Shown in pieces: positions 23,249 to 37,614 of a DNA stretch of 64,000 nt. The notes below the pieces were generated by a model. The model saw only the letters and a program-made list of their open reading frames with translations, made no database searches and had not been told where the DNA came from. Both the position numbers and the translations under genes were made by a program. Source of the stretch: Luidia sarsii (taxonomy: Eukaryota; Echinodermata; Asteroidea; Paxillosida; Luidiidae); NCBI GenBank assembly GCA_949987565.1, contig OX465102.1, positions 6,932,512 to 6,996,511 on the forward strand, given 5' to 3'. Every line of letters begins with the position of its first letter. The stretch's first letter is position 1.

Positions 23249-26180
23249 AGATGCCAGGGTCAGCATGGCTGTTAGCTTCAACGTCAGTGTGAGATGTCAC
23301 AAGGAGATTGGTAGAAGTTCTGCCAGATCCACAGATGGCTGGGTCAGCATGACTTTTAGCTTCAACATCAGTGTGGGATGTTACAAGGTGATTGACAGAA
23401 GGTCTGCCAGATCCACAGATGGCTGGGTCTGCTTGGCTTTTAGCTTCAACATCAGTGTGGGACGTCACAAGGTGATTGGCAGAAGTTCTGCCAGATCAAC
23501 AGATGCCAGGGTCAGCATGGCTTTTAGCTTCAACATTAGTGTGGAATGTCACAAGGTGGTTGGGAGAAGTTCTGCCAGATCCACAGATGGCTGGGTCTGC
23601 TTGGCTGTTAGATTCAACATTAGTGTGAAATGTCACAAGGTGATTGGCAGAAGTTCTGCCAGATCCACAGATGGCAGGGTAAGCATGGCTATTAGCTTCA
23701 ACATCAGTGTGGGATGTCACAAGGTGATTGGCAGAAGTTCTGCCTGATCCACAGATGGCAGGGAAGCATGGCTGTTAGCTTCAACGTCAGTGTGAGATGT
23801 CACAAGGAGATTGGTAGAAGTTCTGCCAGATCCACAGATGGCTGGGTCAGCATGACTTAGCTTCAACATCAGTGTGGGATGTTACAAGGTGATTGACAGA
23901 AGTTCTGCCAGATCCACAGATGGCTGGGTCTGCTTGGCTTTTAGCTTCAACATCAGTGTGGGACGTCACAAGGTGATTGGCAGAAGTTCTGCCAGATCAA
24001 CAGATGCCAGGGTCAGCATGGCTGTTAGCTTCAACGTCAGTGTGAGATGTCACAAGGAGATTGTTAGAAGTTCTGCCAGATCCACAGATGGCTGGGTCAG
24101 CATGACTTTTAGCTTCAACATCAGTGTGGGATGTTACAAGGTGATTGACAGAAGTTCTGCCAGATCCACAGATGGCTGGGTCTGCTTGGCTTTTAGCTTC
24201 AACATCAGTGTGGGACGTCACAAGGTGATTGGCAGAAGTTCTGCCAGATCAACAGATGCCAGGGTCAGCATGGCTGTTAGCTTCAACGTCAGTGTGAGAT
24301 GTCACAAGGTGACTGGCAGAAGTTCTGCCAGATCCACAGATGGCTGGGTCTGCTGGACTGTTAGCTTCAACATCAGTGTGGAATGTCACAAGGTCATTAG
24401 CAGAAGTTCTGCCAGATCCACAGATGGCTGGGTCAGCAATGGCTATTAGCTTCAACATCAGTATTGAATGTCACAAGGTGATTGGCAGAAGTTCTTCCTG
24501 ATCCACAGATAGCTGGGTCAGCATGGCTGTTAGCTTCAACATCAGTGTGGGATGTCACAATGTGACTGGTAGAAGTTCTGCCAGATCAACAGATGAGTGG
24601 GTCTATTTGGCTGTTAGATTCAACAGATTCAACATCAGTGTGGAATGTCACAAGGTGATTGGCAGAAGTTCTGCCAGATCCACAGATGGCTGGGTCTGCA
24701 TGGCTAATAGCTTTAACATAAGTGTGGGATGTCACAAGGAGATTGGCAGAAGTTCTGCCAGATCCACAGATGGCTGGGTCTGCTTGGCTGTTAGATTCAA
24801 CAGATTCAACATCAGTGTGGAATGTCACAAGGTGATTGGCAGAAGTTCTGCCAGATCCACAGATAGCTGGGTCAGCATGGCTTTTAGCTTCAACATCAGT
24901 GTGGGACGTCACAAGGTGATTGGCAGATGTTATGCCTGATCCACAGATGGCTAGGTCTGTATGGCTATTAGCTTCAACATCAGTGTAGGATGTCACAAGG
25001 AGATTGGAAGAAGTTCTGCCAGATCCACAGATGGCTGGGTCTGCTTGGCTGTTAGATTCAACATCAGTGTGAAATGTCACAGGGTGATTGGCAGAAGTTC
25101 TGCCAGATCCACAGATGGCAGGGAAGCATGGCTGTTAGCTTCAATGTCAGTGTGAGATGTCACAAGGAGATTGGTAGAAGTTCTGCCAGATCCACAGATG
25201 GCTGGGTCAGCATTGCTTTTAGCTTCAACATCAGTGTGGGACGTCACAAGGTGATTGGCAGATGTTATGCCTGATCCACAGATGGCTGGGTCTGCATGGC
25301 TATTAGGTTCAACATCAGTGTTGGAGATTGGTAGAAGTTCTGCCAGATCCACAGATGGCTGGGTCTGCTTGGCTGTGAGATTCAACATCAGTGTGAAATG
25401 TCATAGGGTGATTGGCAGAAGTTCTGCCAGATCCACAGATGGCAGGAAAGCATGGCTGTTAGCTTCAACGTCAGTGTGAGATGTCACAAGGAGATTGGTA
25501 GAAGTTCTGCCAGATCCACAGATGGCTGGGTCTGCATGGCTAATAGGTTCAACGTCAGTGTGAGATGTCACAAGGAGATTGGTAGAAGTTCTGCCAGATC
25601 CACAGAAGGCTGGGTCAGCATGACTTTTAGCTTCAACATCAGTGTGGGATGTTACAAGGTGATTGACAGAAGTTCTGCCAGATCCACAGATGGCTGGGTC
25701 TTCTTGGCTTTTAGCTTCAACATCAGTGTGGGACGTCACAAGGTGATTGGCAGAAGTTCTGCCAGATCAACAGATGCCAGGGTCAGCATGGCTGTTAGCT
25801 TCAACGTCAGTGTGAGATGTCACAAGGAGATTGGTAGAAGTTCTGCCAGATCCACAGATGGCTGGGTCAGCATGACTTTTAGCTTCAACATCAGTGTGGG
25901 ATGTTACAAGGTGATTGACAGAAGTTCTGCCAGATCCACAGATGGCTGGGTCTGCTTGGCTTTTAGCTTCAACATCAGTGTGGGACGTCACAAGGTGATT
26001 GGCAGAAGTTCTGCCAGATCAACAGATGCCAGGGTCAGCATGGCTGTTAGCTTCAACGTCAGTGTGAGATGTCACAAGGAGATTGGTAGAAGTTCTGCCA
26101 GATCCACAGATGGCTGGGTCAGCATGACTTTTAGCTTCAACATCAGTGTGGGATGTTACAAGGTGATTGACAGAAGTTCT
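23249..26180 (+). repeat. 4,794-bp-spaced duplicate, right copy
   Basis: This is the right copy of the segment at 18,456-21,386. It ends within a monomer at TTGACAGAAGTTC, where the sequence changes to AGAAGTTCTTCCTGATCC and enters the R block at 26,181. The junction falls in the AGAAGTTC centre of the unit palindrome, which both partners share, so the exact base cannot be fixed. Confidence 0.8.
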
Positions 26181-27220
26181 TCCTGATCCACAGATAGCTG
26201 GGTCAGCATGGCTGTTAGCTTCAACATCAGTGTGGGATGTCACAATGTGACTGGTAGAAGTTCTGCCAGATCAACAGATGAGTGGGTCTATTTGGCTGTT
26301 AGATTCAACAGATTCAACATCAGTGTGGAATGTCACAAGGTGATTGGCAGAAGTTCTGCCAGATCCACAGATGGCTGGGTCTGCATGGCTAATAGCTTTA
26401 ACATAAGTGTGGGATGTCACAAGGAGATTGGCAGAAGTTCTGCCAGATCCACAGATGGCTGGGTCTGCTTGGCTGTTAGATTCAACAGATTCAACATCAG
26501 TGTGGAATGTCACAAGGTGATTGGCAGAAGTTCTGCCAGATCCACAGATAGCTGGGTCAGCATGGCTTTTAGCTTCAACATCAGTGTGGGACGTCACAAG
26601 GTGATTGGCAGATGTTATGCCTGATCCACAGATGGCTAGGTCTGTATGGCTATTAGCTTCAACATCAGTGTAGGATGTCACAAGGAGATTGGAAGAAGTT
26701 CTGCCAGATCCACAGATGGCTGGGTCTGCTTGGCTGTTAGATTCAACATCAGTGTGAAATGTCACAGGGTGATTGGCAGAAGTTCTGCCAGATCCACAGA
26801 TGGCAGGGAAGCATGGCTGTTAGCTTCAATGTCAGTGTGAGATGTCACAAGGAGATTGGTAGAAGTTCTGCCAGATCCACAGATGGCTGGGTCAGCATTG
26901 CTTTTAGCTTCAACATCAGTGTGGGACGTCACAAGGTGATTGGCAGATGTTATGCCTGATCCACAGATGGCTGGGTCTGCATGGCTATTAGGTTCAACAT
27001 CAGTGTTGGAGATTGGTAGAAGTTCTGCCAGATCCACAGATGGCTGGGTCTGCTTGGCTGTGAGATTCAACATCAGTGTGAAATGTCATAGGGTGATTGG
27101 CAGAAGTTCTGCCAGATCCACAGATGGCAGGAAAGCATGGCTGTTAGCTTCAACGTCAGTGTGAGATGTCACAAGGAGATTGGTAGAAGTTCTGCCAGAT
27201 CCACAGATGGCTGGGTCTGC
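26181..27220 (+). repeat. R-type block preceding core P, copy B
   Basis: This matches 10,096-11,135 base for base as far as I can see, at offset 16,085. It includes the 73-bp unit with the 11-bp deletion near 27,005 and the tag GGCTAGGTCTGTATGG near 26,634. It marks the start of the second full higher-order copy. Confidence 0.85.
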
Positions 27221-30200
27221 ATGGCTAATAGGTTCAACGTCAGTGTGAGATGTCACAAGGAGATTGGTAGAAGTTCTGCCAGATCCACAGAAGGCTGGGT
27301 CAGCATGACTTTTAGCTTCAACATCAGTGTGGGATGTTACAAGGTGATTGACAGAAGTTCTGCCAGATCCACAGATGGCTGGGTCTTCTTGGCTTTTAGC
27401 TTCAACATCAGTGTGGGACGTCACAAGGTGATTGGCAGAAGTTCTGCCAGATCAACAGATGCCAGGGTCAGCATGGCTGTTAGCTTCAACGTCAGTGTGA
27501 GATGTCACAAGGAGATTGGTAGAAGTTCTGCCAGATCCACAGATGGCTGGGTCAGCATGACTTTTAGCTTCAACATCAGTGTGGGATGTTACAAGGTGAT
27601 TGACAGAAGTTCTGCCAGATCCACAGATGGCTGGGTCTGCTTGGCTTTTAGCTTCAACATCAGTGTGGGACGTCACAAGGTGATTGGCAGAAGTTCTGCC
27701 AGATCAACAGATGCCAGGGTCAGCATGGCTGTTAGCTTCAACGTCAGTGTGAGATGTCACAAGGTGATTGGCAGAAGTTCTGCCAGATCCACAGATGGCT
27801 GGGTCTGCTTGGCTGTTAGATTCAACAGATTCAACATCAGTGTGGAATGTCACAAGGTGATTGGCAGAAGTTCTGCCAGATCCACAGATGGCTGGGTCTG
27901 CTTGGCTGTTAGATTCAACAGATTCAACATCAGTGTGGAATGTCACAAGGTGATTGGCAGAAGTTCTGCCAGATCCACAGATGGCTGGGTCAGCATGGCT
28001 ATTAGCTTCAACATCAGTGTGGGACGTCACAAGGTGATTGGCAGATGTTATGCCTGATCCACAGATGGCTGGGTCTGCATGGCTATTAGCTTCAACATCA
28101 GTGTGGGATGTCACAAGGAGATTGGTAGAAGTTCTGCCAGATCCACAGATGGCTGGGTCTGCTTGGCTGTTAGATTCAACATCAGTGTGAAATGTCACAG
28201 GGTGATTGGCAGAAGTTCTGCCAGATCCACAGATGGCAGGGTAAGCATGGCTATTAGCTTCAACATCAGTGTGGGATGTCACAAGGTGACTGGCAGAAGT
28301 TCTGCCAGATCCACAGATGGCAGGGAAGCATGGTTATTAGCTTCAACATCAGTGTGGGATGTCACAAGGTGATTGGCAGAAGTTCTGCCTGATCCACAGA
28401 TGGCTGGGTCAGCATGGTTTTTAGCTTCAACATCAGTGTGGGATGTCACAAGGAGATTGGTAGAAGTTCTGCCAGATCCACAGATGGCAGGGTAAGCATG
28501 GCTATTAGCTTCAACATCAGTGTGGGATGTCACAAGGTGACTGGCAGAAGTTCTGCCAGATCCACAGATGGCAGGGAAGCATGGTTATTAGCTTCAACAT
28601 CAGTGTGGGATGTCACAAGGTGATTGGCAGAAGTTCTGCCTGATCCACAGATGGCTGGGTCAGCATGGTTTTTAGCTTCAACATCAGTGTGGGATGTTAC
28701 AAGGTGATTGGAAGAAGTTCTGCCAGATCCACAGATGGCTGGGTCTGCTTGGCTGTTAGATTCAACATGTGTGAAATGTCACAGGGTGATTGGCAGAAGT
28801 TCTGCCTGATCCACAGATGGCTGGGTCAGCATGGCTTTTAGCTTCAACATCAGTATTGAATGTCACAAGGTGATTGGCAGAAGTTCTTCCTGATCCACAG
28901 ATAGCTGGGTCAGCATTGCTATTAGCTTCAACATCAGTGTGGGATGTCACAAGGTGATTAGCAGAAGTTTTGCCAGATCCACAGATGGCAGGGAAGCATG
29001 GCTGTTAGCTTCAACATCAGTGTGGGATGTCACAAGGTGATTGGCAGAAGTTCTTCCTGATCCACAGATAGCTGGGTCAGCATTGCTATTAGCTTCAACA
29101 TCAGTGTGGGATGTCACAAGGTGATTAGCAGAAGTTTTGCCAGATCCACAGATGGCAGGGAAGCATGGCTGTTACCTTCAACGTCAGTGTGAGATGTCAC
29201 AAGGAGATTGGTAGAAGTTCTGCCAGATCCACAGATGGCTGGGTCAGCATTGCTTTTAGCTTCAACATCAGTGTGGGACGTCACAAGGTGATTGGCAGAT
29301 GTTATGCCTGATCCACAGATGGCTGGGTCTGCATGGCTATTAGGTTCAACATCAGTGTGGGATGCCACAAGGAGATTGGTAGAAGTTCTGCCAGATCCAC
29401 AGATGGCTGGGTCTGCTTGGCTGTTAGATTCAACATCAGTGTGAAATGTCATAGGGTGATTGGCAGAAGTTCTGCCAGATCCACAGATGGCAGGAAAGCA
29501 TGGCTGTTAGCTTCAACGTCAGTGTGAGATGTCACAAGGAGATTGGTAGAAGTTCTGCCAGATCCACAGAAGGCTGGGTCAGCATGACTTTTAGCTTCAA
29601 CATCAGTGTGGGATGTCACAAGGTGATTGGCAGAAGTTCTACCTGATCCACAGATGGCTGGGTCAGCATGGCTTTTAGCTTCAACATCAGTATTGAATGT
29701 CACAAGGTGATTGGCAGAAGTTCTTCCTGATCCACAGATAGCTGGGTCAGCATTGCTATTAGCTTCAACATCAGTGTGGAATGTCACAAGGTGATTGGCA
29801 GAAGTTCTGCCTGACCCATAGATTGCAGGGTCAGAATGCTATTAGCTTCAACATCAGTGTGGGATGTCACAATGTGACTGGTAGAAGTTCTGCCAGATCA
29901 ACAGATGAGTGGGTCTATTTGGCTGTTAGATTCAACAGATTCAACATCAGTGTGGAATGTCACAAGGTGATTGGCAGAAGTTCTGCCAGATCCACAGATG
30001 GCTGGGTCTGCATGGCTATTAGCTTTAACATAAGTGTGGGATGTCACAAGGAGATTGGCAGAAGTTCTGCCAGATCCACAGATGGCTTGGTCTGCTTGGC
30101 TGTTAGATTCAACAGATTCAACATCAGTGTGGAATGTCAGAAGTTCTGCCAGATCCACAGATGGCTGGGTCAGCATGGCTATTAGCTTCAACATCAGTGT

Positions 30201-33200
30201 GGGACGTCACAAGGTGATTGGCAGATGTTATGCCTGATCCACAGATGGCTGGGTCTGCATGGCTATTAGGTTCAACATCAGTGTGGGATGTCACAAGGAG
30301 ATTGGTAGAAGTTCTGCCAGATCCACAGATGGCTGGGTCTGCTTGGCTGTTAGATTCAACATCAGTGTGACATGTCACAGGGTGATTGGCAGAAGTTCTG
30401 CCAGATCCACAGATGGCAGGGAAGCATGGCTGTTAGCTTCAATGTCAGTGTGAGATGTCACAAGGAGATTGGTAGAAGTTCTGCCAGATCCACAGATGGC
30501 TGGGTCAGCATTGCTTTTAGCTTCAACATCAGTGTGGGACAACACAAGGTGATTGGCAGATGTTATGCCTGATCCACAGATGGCTGGGTCTGCATGGCTA
30601 TTAGGTTCAACATCAGTGTGGGATGTCACAAGGAGATTGGTAGAAGTTCTGCCAGATCCACAGATGGCTGGGTCTGCTTGGCTGTTAGATTCAACATCAG
30701 TGTGAAATGTCATAGGGTGATTGGCAGAAGTTCTGCCAGATCCACAGATGGCAGGAAAGCATGGCTGTTAGCTTCAACGTCAGTGTGAGATGTCACAAGG
30801 AGATTGGTAGAAGTTCTGCCAGATCCACAGATGGCTGGGTCTGCATGGCTAATAGGTTCAACATCAGTGCGGGATGTCACAAGGAGATTGGTAGAAGTTC
30901 TGCCAGATCCACAGATGGCTGGGTCTGCTTGGCTGTTAGATTCAACAGGTGTGAAATGTCACAGGGTGATTGGCAGGGAAGCATGGCTGTTAGCTTTAAC
31001 GTCAGTGTGAGATGTCACAAGGAGATTGGCAGAAGTTCTGCCAGATCCACAGATGGCTGGGTCTGCTTGTCTGTTAGATTCAACATCAGTGTGGAATGTC
31101 ACAAGGTGATTGGCAGAAGTTCTGCCAGATCCACAGATGGCAGGGTAAGCATTGCTATTAGCTTCAACATCAGTGTGGGATGTCACAAGGTGATTGGCAG
31201 AAGTTCTGCCTGATCCACAGATGGCTGGGTCAGCATGGCTTTTAGCTTCAACATCAGTGTGGGATGTCACAAGGTGATTGGCAGAAGTTCTGCCTGATCC
31301 ACAGATGGCTGGGTCAGCATGGCTTTTAGCTTCAACATCAGTATTGAATGTCACAAGGTGATTGGCAGAAGTTCTTCCTGATCCACAGATAGCTGGGTCA
31401 GCATTGCTATTAGCTTCAACATCAGTGTGGGATGTCACAAGGTGATTAGCAGAAGTTTTGCCAGATCCACAGATGGCAGGGAAGCATGGCTGTTAGCTTC
31501 AACATCAGTGTGGGATGTCACAACGTGATTAGCAGAAGTTTTGCCAGATCCACAGATGGCAGGGAAGCATGGCTGTTAGCTTCAACGTCAGTGTGAGATG
31601 TCACAAGGAGATTGGTAGAAGTTCTGCCAGATCCACAGATGGCTGGGTCAGCATTGCTTTTAGCTTCAACATCAGTGTGGGACGTCACAAGGTGATTGGC
31701 AGATGTTATGCCTGATCCACAGATGGCTGGGTCTGCATGGCTATTAGGTTCAACATCAGTGTGGGATGCCACAAGGAGATTGGTAGAAGTTCTGCCAGAT
31801 CCACAGATGGCTGGGTCTGCTTGGCTGTTAGATTCAACATCAGTGTGAAATGTCAAAGGGTGATTGGCAGAAGTTCTGCCAGATCCACAGATGGCAGGAA
31901 AGCATGGCTGTTAGCTTCAACGTCAGTGTGAGATGTCACAAGGAGATTGGTAGAAGTTCTGCCAGATCCACAGATGGCTGGGTCTGCATGGCTATTAGCT
32001 TCAACATCAGTGTGGGATGTCAAAAGGTGATTAGCAGAAGTTTTGCCAGATCCACAGATGGCAGGGAAGCATGGCTGTTAGCTTCAACATCAGTGTGGGA
32101 TGTCACAAGGTGATTGGCAGAAGTTCTTCCTGATCCACAGATAGCTGGGTCAGCATTGCTATTAGCTTCAACATCAGTGTGGGATGTCACAAGGTGATTA
32201 GCAGAAGTTTTGCCAGATCCACAGATGGCAGGGAAGCATGGCTGTTACCTTCAACGTCAGTGTGAGATGTCACAAGGAGATTGGTAGAAGTTCTGCCAGA
32301 TCCACAGATGGCTGGGTCAGCATTGCTTTTAGCTTCAACATCAGTGTGGGACGTCACAAGGTGATTGGCAGATGTTATGCCTGATCCACAGATGGCTGGG
32401 TCTGCATGGCTATTAGGTTCAACATCAATGTGGGATGCCACAAGGAGATTGGTAGAAGTTCTGCCAGATCCACAGATGGCTGGGTCTGCTTGGCTGTTAG
32501 ATTCAACATCAGTCTGAAATGTCATAGGGTGATTGGCAGAAGTTCTGCCAGATCCACAGAAGGCAGGAAAGCATGGCTGTTAGCTTCAACGTCAGTGTGA
32601 GATGTCACAAGGAGATTGGTAGAAGTTCTGCCAGATCCACAGATGGCTGGGTCTGCATGGCTATTAGGTTCAACATCAGTGTGGGATGTCACAAGGAGAT
32701 TGGTAGAAGTTCTGCCAGATCCACAGATGGCTGGGTCTGCTTGGCTGTTAGATTCAACATGTGTGAAATGTCACAGGGTGATTGGCAGAAGTTCTGCCAG
32801 ATCCACAGATGGATGGGTCTGCCTCGCTGTTAGCTTCAACATCAGTGTGGGATGTCACAATGTGACTGGTAGAAGTTCTGCCAGATCAACAGATGAGTGG
32901 GTCTATTTGGCTGTTAGATTCAACAGATTCAACATCAGTGTGGAATGTCACAACGTGATTGGCAGAAGTTCTGCCAGATCCACAGATGGCTGGGTCTGCT
33001 TGGCTGTTAGATTCAACAGATTCAACATCAGTGTGGAATGTCACAAGGTGATTGGCAGAAGTTCTGCCAGATCCACAGATGGCTGGGTCAGCATGGCTAT
33101 TAGCTTCAACATCAGTGTGGGACGTCACAAGGTGATTGGCAGATGTTATGCCTGATCCACAGATGGCTGGGTCTGCATGGCTATTAGCTTCAACATCAGT

Positions 33201-34513
33201 GTGGGATGTCACAAGGAGATTGGTAGAAGTTCTGCCAGATCCACAGATGGCTGGGTCTGCTTGGCTGTTAGATTCAACATCAGTGTGAAATGTCACAGGG
33301 TGATTGGCAGAAGTTCTGCCAGATCCACAGATGGCAGGGAAGCATGGTTATTAGCTTCAACATCAGTGTGGGATGTCACAAGGTGATTGGCAGAAGTTCT
33401 GCCTGATCCACAGATGGCTAGGTCAGCATGGCTTTTAGCTTCAACATCAGTGTGGGATGTTACAAGGTGATTGGAAGAAGTTCTACCAGATCCACAGATG
33501 GCTGGGTCCGCTTGGCTATTAGCTTCAACATCAGTGTGGGACGTCACAAGGTGATTGGCAGAAGTTCTGCCAGATCAACAGATGCCAGGGTCAGCATGGC
33601 TGTTAGCTTCAACGTCAGTGTGAGATGTCACAAGGTGACTGGCAGAAGTTCTGCCAGATCCACAGATGGCTGGGTCTGCATGGCCGTCAGGTTCAACATC
33701 AGTGTGGAATGTCACAAGGTGATTGGCAGAAGTTCTGTCAGATCCACAGATGGCTGGGTCAGCATGGCTATTAGCTTCAACATCAGTGTGGGACGTCACA
33801 AGGTGATTGGCAGAAGTTCTGCCAGATCAACAGATGCCAGGGTCACCATGGCTGTTAGATTCAATATCAGTGTGGAATGTCACAAGGTGATTGGCAGAAG
33901 TTCTGCCAGATCCACAGATGGCAGGGTAAGCATGGCTATTAGCTTCAACATCAGTGTGGGATGTCACAAGGTGATTGGCAGAAGTTCTGCCTGATCCACA
34001 GATGGCTGGGTCAGCATGGCTTTTAGCTTCAACATTAGTGTGGAATGCCACAAGGTGATTGGCAGAAGTTCTGCCTGATCCACAGATGGCTGGGTCTGCA
34101 TGGCTATTAGCTTTAACATAAGTGTGGGATGTCACGAGGAGATTGGCAGAAGTTCTGCCAGATCCACAGATGGCTGGGTCTGCTTGGCTGTAAGATTCAA
34201 CAGATTCAACATCAGTGTAGAATGTCACAAGGTGATTGGCAGAAGTTCTGCCAGATCCACAGATGGCTGGGTCAGCATGGCTATTAGCTTCAACATCAGT
34301 AAGGGACGTCACAAGGTGATTGGCAGATGTTATGCCTGATCCACAGATGGCTGGGTTTGCATGGCTATTAGCTTCAACATCAGTGTCGGATGTCACAAGG
34401 AGATTGGTAGAAGTTCTGCCAGATCCACAGATGGCTGGGTCTGCTTGGCTGTTAGATTCAACATCAGTGTGAAATGTCACAGGGTGATTGGCAGAAGTTC
34501 TGCCAGATCCACA
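27221..34513 (+). repeat. Core block P, copy B
   Basis: This is the second complete P block, collinear with 11,136-18,455 and 44,102-51,421. It is 27 bp shorter than copy A because of a private deletion at about 30,972-30,978. Other private changes are few, for example CACAGAAGGCAGG near 32,557 where the other copies have CACAGATGGCAGG. At its right end it continues directly into block Q, as copy C does. Confidence 0.9.
30908..30985 (+). repeat. Private 27-bp deletion in copy B
   Basis: The sequence reads GGTGATTGGCAGGGAAGCATGG, split here as GGTGATTGGCAG followed by GGAAGCATGG. Copies 0, A and C have the full palindrome and CCACAGATGGCAGGGAAG between these words. The 27 bp were lost between two GGCAG words, one of which is the left arm of the unit palindrome. 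The offset between copies A and B changes from 16,085 to 16,058 exactly here, confirming the size. Confidence 0.88.
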
Positions 34514-37500
34514 GATGGCAGGGAAGCATGGCTGTTAGCTTCAATGTCAGTGTGAGATGTCACAAGGAGATTGGTAGAAGTTCTGCCAGATCCACAGATG
34601 GCTGGGTCAGCATTGCTTTTAGCTTCAACATCAGTGTGGGACGTCACAAGGTGATTGGCAGATGTTATGCCTGATCCACAGATGGCTGGGTCTGCATGGC
34701 TATTAGGTTCAACATCAGTGTGGGATGTCACAAGGAGATTGGTAGAAGTTCTGCCAGATCCACAGATGGCTGGGTCTGCTTGGCTGTTAGATTCAACATC
34801 AGTGTGAAATGTCATAGGGTGATTGGCAGAAGTTCTGCCAGATCCACAGATGGCAGGAAAGCATGGCTGTTAGCTTCAACGTCAGTGTGGGATGTCACAA
34901 GGAGATTGGTAGAAGTTCTGCCAGATCCACAGATGGCTGGGTCTGCATGGCTAATAGGTTCAACATCAGTGTGAAATGTCATAGGGTGATTGGCAGAAGT
35001 TCTGCCAGATCCACAGATGGCAGGAAAGCATGGCTGTTAGCTTCAACGTCAGTGTGAGATGTCACAAGGAGATTGGTAGAAGTTCTGCCAGATCCACAGA
35101 TGGCTGGGTCTGCATGGCTAATAGGTTCAACATCAGTGTGGGATGTCACAAGGTGATTGGCAGAAGTTCTGCCTGATCCACAGATGGCTGGGTCTGCTTG
35201 GCTATTAGCTTCAACATCAGTGTGGGATGTCACAAGGTGATTGGCAGAAGTTCTGCCAGATCCACAGATGGCTGGGTCTGCATGGCTAATAGGTTCAACA
35301 TCAGTGTGGGATGTCACAAGGTGATTGGCAGAAGTTCTGCCTGATCCACAGATGGCTGGGTCTGCTTGGCTATTAGCTTCAACATCAGTGTGGGATGTCA
35401 CAAGGTGATTGGCAGAAGTTCTGCCAGATCCAAATGTGGCTGTGTCTGCATAGCTGTCAGCTTCAACATCAGTGTGGGATGTCACAAGGTGATTGGCAGA
35501 AGTTCTTCCTGATCCACAGATAGCTGGGTCAGCATTGCTATTAGCTTTAACAACAGTGTGGGATGTCACAAGGTGATTGGCAGAAGTTTTGCCAGATCCA
35601 CAGATGGCTCGGTCAGCATGGCTGTTAGCTTCGACATAAGTGTGGGATGTCACAATGTGACTGGTAGAAGTTCTGCCAGATCCATAGATGGCTGGGTCTG
35701 CTTGGCTGTTAGATTCAACATCAGTGTGGAATGTCACAAGGTGATTGGCAGAAGTTCTGCCTGATCCACAGATGGCTGGGTCAGCATGGCTTTTAGCTTC
35801 AACATCAGTATTGAATGTCACAAGGTGATTGGCAGAAGTTCTTCCTGATCCACAGATAGCTGGTCAGCATTGCTATTAGCTTCAACATCAGTGTGGGATG
35901 TCACAAGGTGATTGGCAGAAGTTTTGCCAGATCCACAGATGGCTGGGTCAGCATGGCTGTTAGCTTCAACATCAGTGTGGGATGTCACAATGTGACTGGT
36001 AGAAGTTCTGCCAGATCAACAGATGAGTGGGTCTATTTGGCTGTTAGATTCAACAGATTCAACATCAGTGTGGGATGTCACAAGGAGATTGGTAGAAGTT
36101 CTGCCAGATCCACAGATGGCTGGGTCTGCTTGGCTGTTAGATTCAACATCAGTGTGAAATGTCACACGGTGATTGGCAGAAGTTCTGCCAGATCCACAGA
36201 TGGCAGGGAAGCATGGCTGTTAGCTTCAATGTCAGTGTGAGATGTCACAAGGAGATTGGTAGAAGTTCTGCCAGATCCACAGATGGCTGGGTCAGCATTG
36301 CTTTTAGCTTCAACATCAGTGTGGGACGTCACAAGGTGATTGGCAGATGTTATGCCTGATCCACAGATGGCTGGGTCTGCATGGCTATTAGCTTCAACAT
36401 CAGTGTGGGATGTCACAAGGAGATTGGTAGAAGTTCTGCCAGATCCACAGATGGCTGGGTCTGCTTGGCTGTTAGATTCAACATCAGTGTGAAATGTCAC
36501 AGGGTGATTGGCAGAAGTTCTGCCAGATCCACAGATGGCAGGGTAAGCATGTCTATTAGCTTCAACATCAGTGTGGGATGTCACAAGGTGAATGGCAGAA
36601 GTTCCGCCAGATCCACAGATGGCAGGGAAGCATGGCTATTAGCTTTAACATAAGTGTGGGATGTCACAAGGAGATTGATAGAAGTTCTGCCAGATCCACA
36701 GATGGCTGGGTCTGCTTGGCTGTTAGATTCAACATCAGTGTGAAATGTCACAGGGTGATTGGCAGAAGTTCTGCCAGATCCACAGATGGCTGGGTCAGCA
36801 TGGCTTTTAGCTTCAACATCAGTGTGGGATGTTACAAGGTGATTGGCAGAAGTTCTGCCAGATCCACAGATGGCTGGGTCAGCATGGCTTTTAGCTTCAA
36901 CATCAGTGTGGGACGTCACAAGGTGATTGGCAGAAGTTCTGCCAGATCCACAGATGGCTGGGTCTGCTTGGCTATTAGCTTCAACATCAGTGTGGGACGT
37001 CACAAGGTGATTGGCAGAAGTTCTGCCAGATCAACAGATGCCAGGGTCAGCATGGCTGTTAGCTTCAACGTCAGTGTGAGATGTCACAAGGTGACTGGCA
37101 GAAGTTCTGCCAGATCCACAGATGGCTGGGTCTGCATGGCTGTCAGGTTCAACATCAGTGTGGAATGTCACAAGGTGATTGGCAGAAGTTCTGTCAGATC
37201 CACAGATGGCTGGGTCAGCATGGCTATTAGCTTCAACATCAGTGTGGGACGTCACAAGGTGATTGGCAGAAGTTCTGCCAGATCAACAGATGCCAGGGTC
37301 AGCATGGCTGTTAGCTTCAACGTCAGTGTGAGATGTCACAAGGTGACTGGCAGAAGTTCTGCCAGATCCACAGATGGCTGGGTCTGCTGGACTGTTAGCT
37401 TCAACATCAGTGTGGAATGTCACAAGGTCATTAGCAGAAGTTCTGCCAGATCCACAGATGGCTGGGTCAGCAATGGCTATTAGCTTCAACATCAGTGTGG

Positions 37501-37614
37501 GATGTCACAAGGAGATTGGCAGAAGTTCTGCCAGATCCACAGATGGCTGGGTCTGCTTGTCTGTTACATTCAACATCAGTGTGGAATGTCACAAGGTGAT
37601 TGGCAGAAGTTCTG

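Larger units (their letters stand above)
18456..26180 (+). repeat. Expanded R block made of nested tandem duplications
   Basis: In copy A this 7.7-kb stretch takes the place that block Q has in copies B and C. Bases 18,456-21,386 match 23,249-26,180 at a constant offset of 4,794. Inside it, about 19,080-19,710 matches 21,102-21,730 at offset 2,022, then 2,106 after one extra unit. 21,102 onward matches 23,874 onward at 2,772, then 2,688. The markers are units with TGTTACAAGGTGATTGACAG and AACAGATGCCAGGG, an 85-bp unit (19,623-19,707) with GTCAGCAATGG, and an 82-bp unit with CATGACTTAGC near 19,061 and 23,855. Confidence 0.85.
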
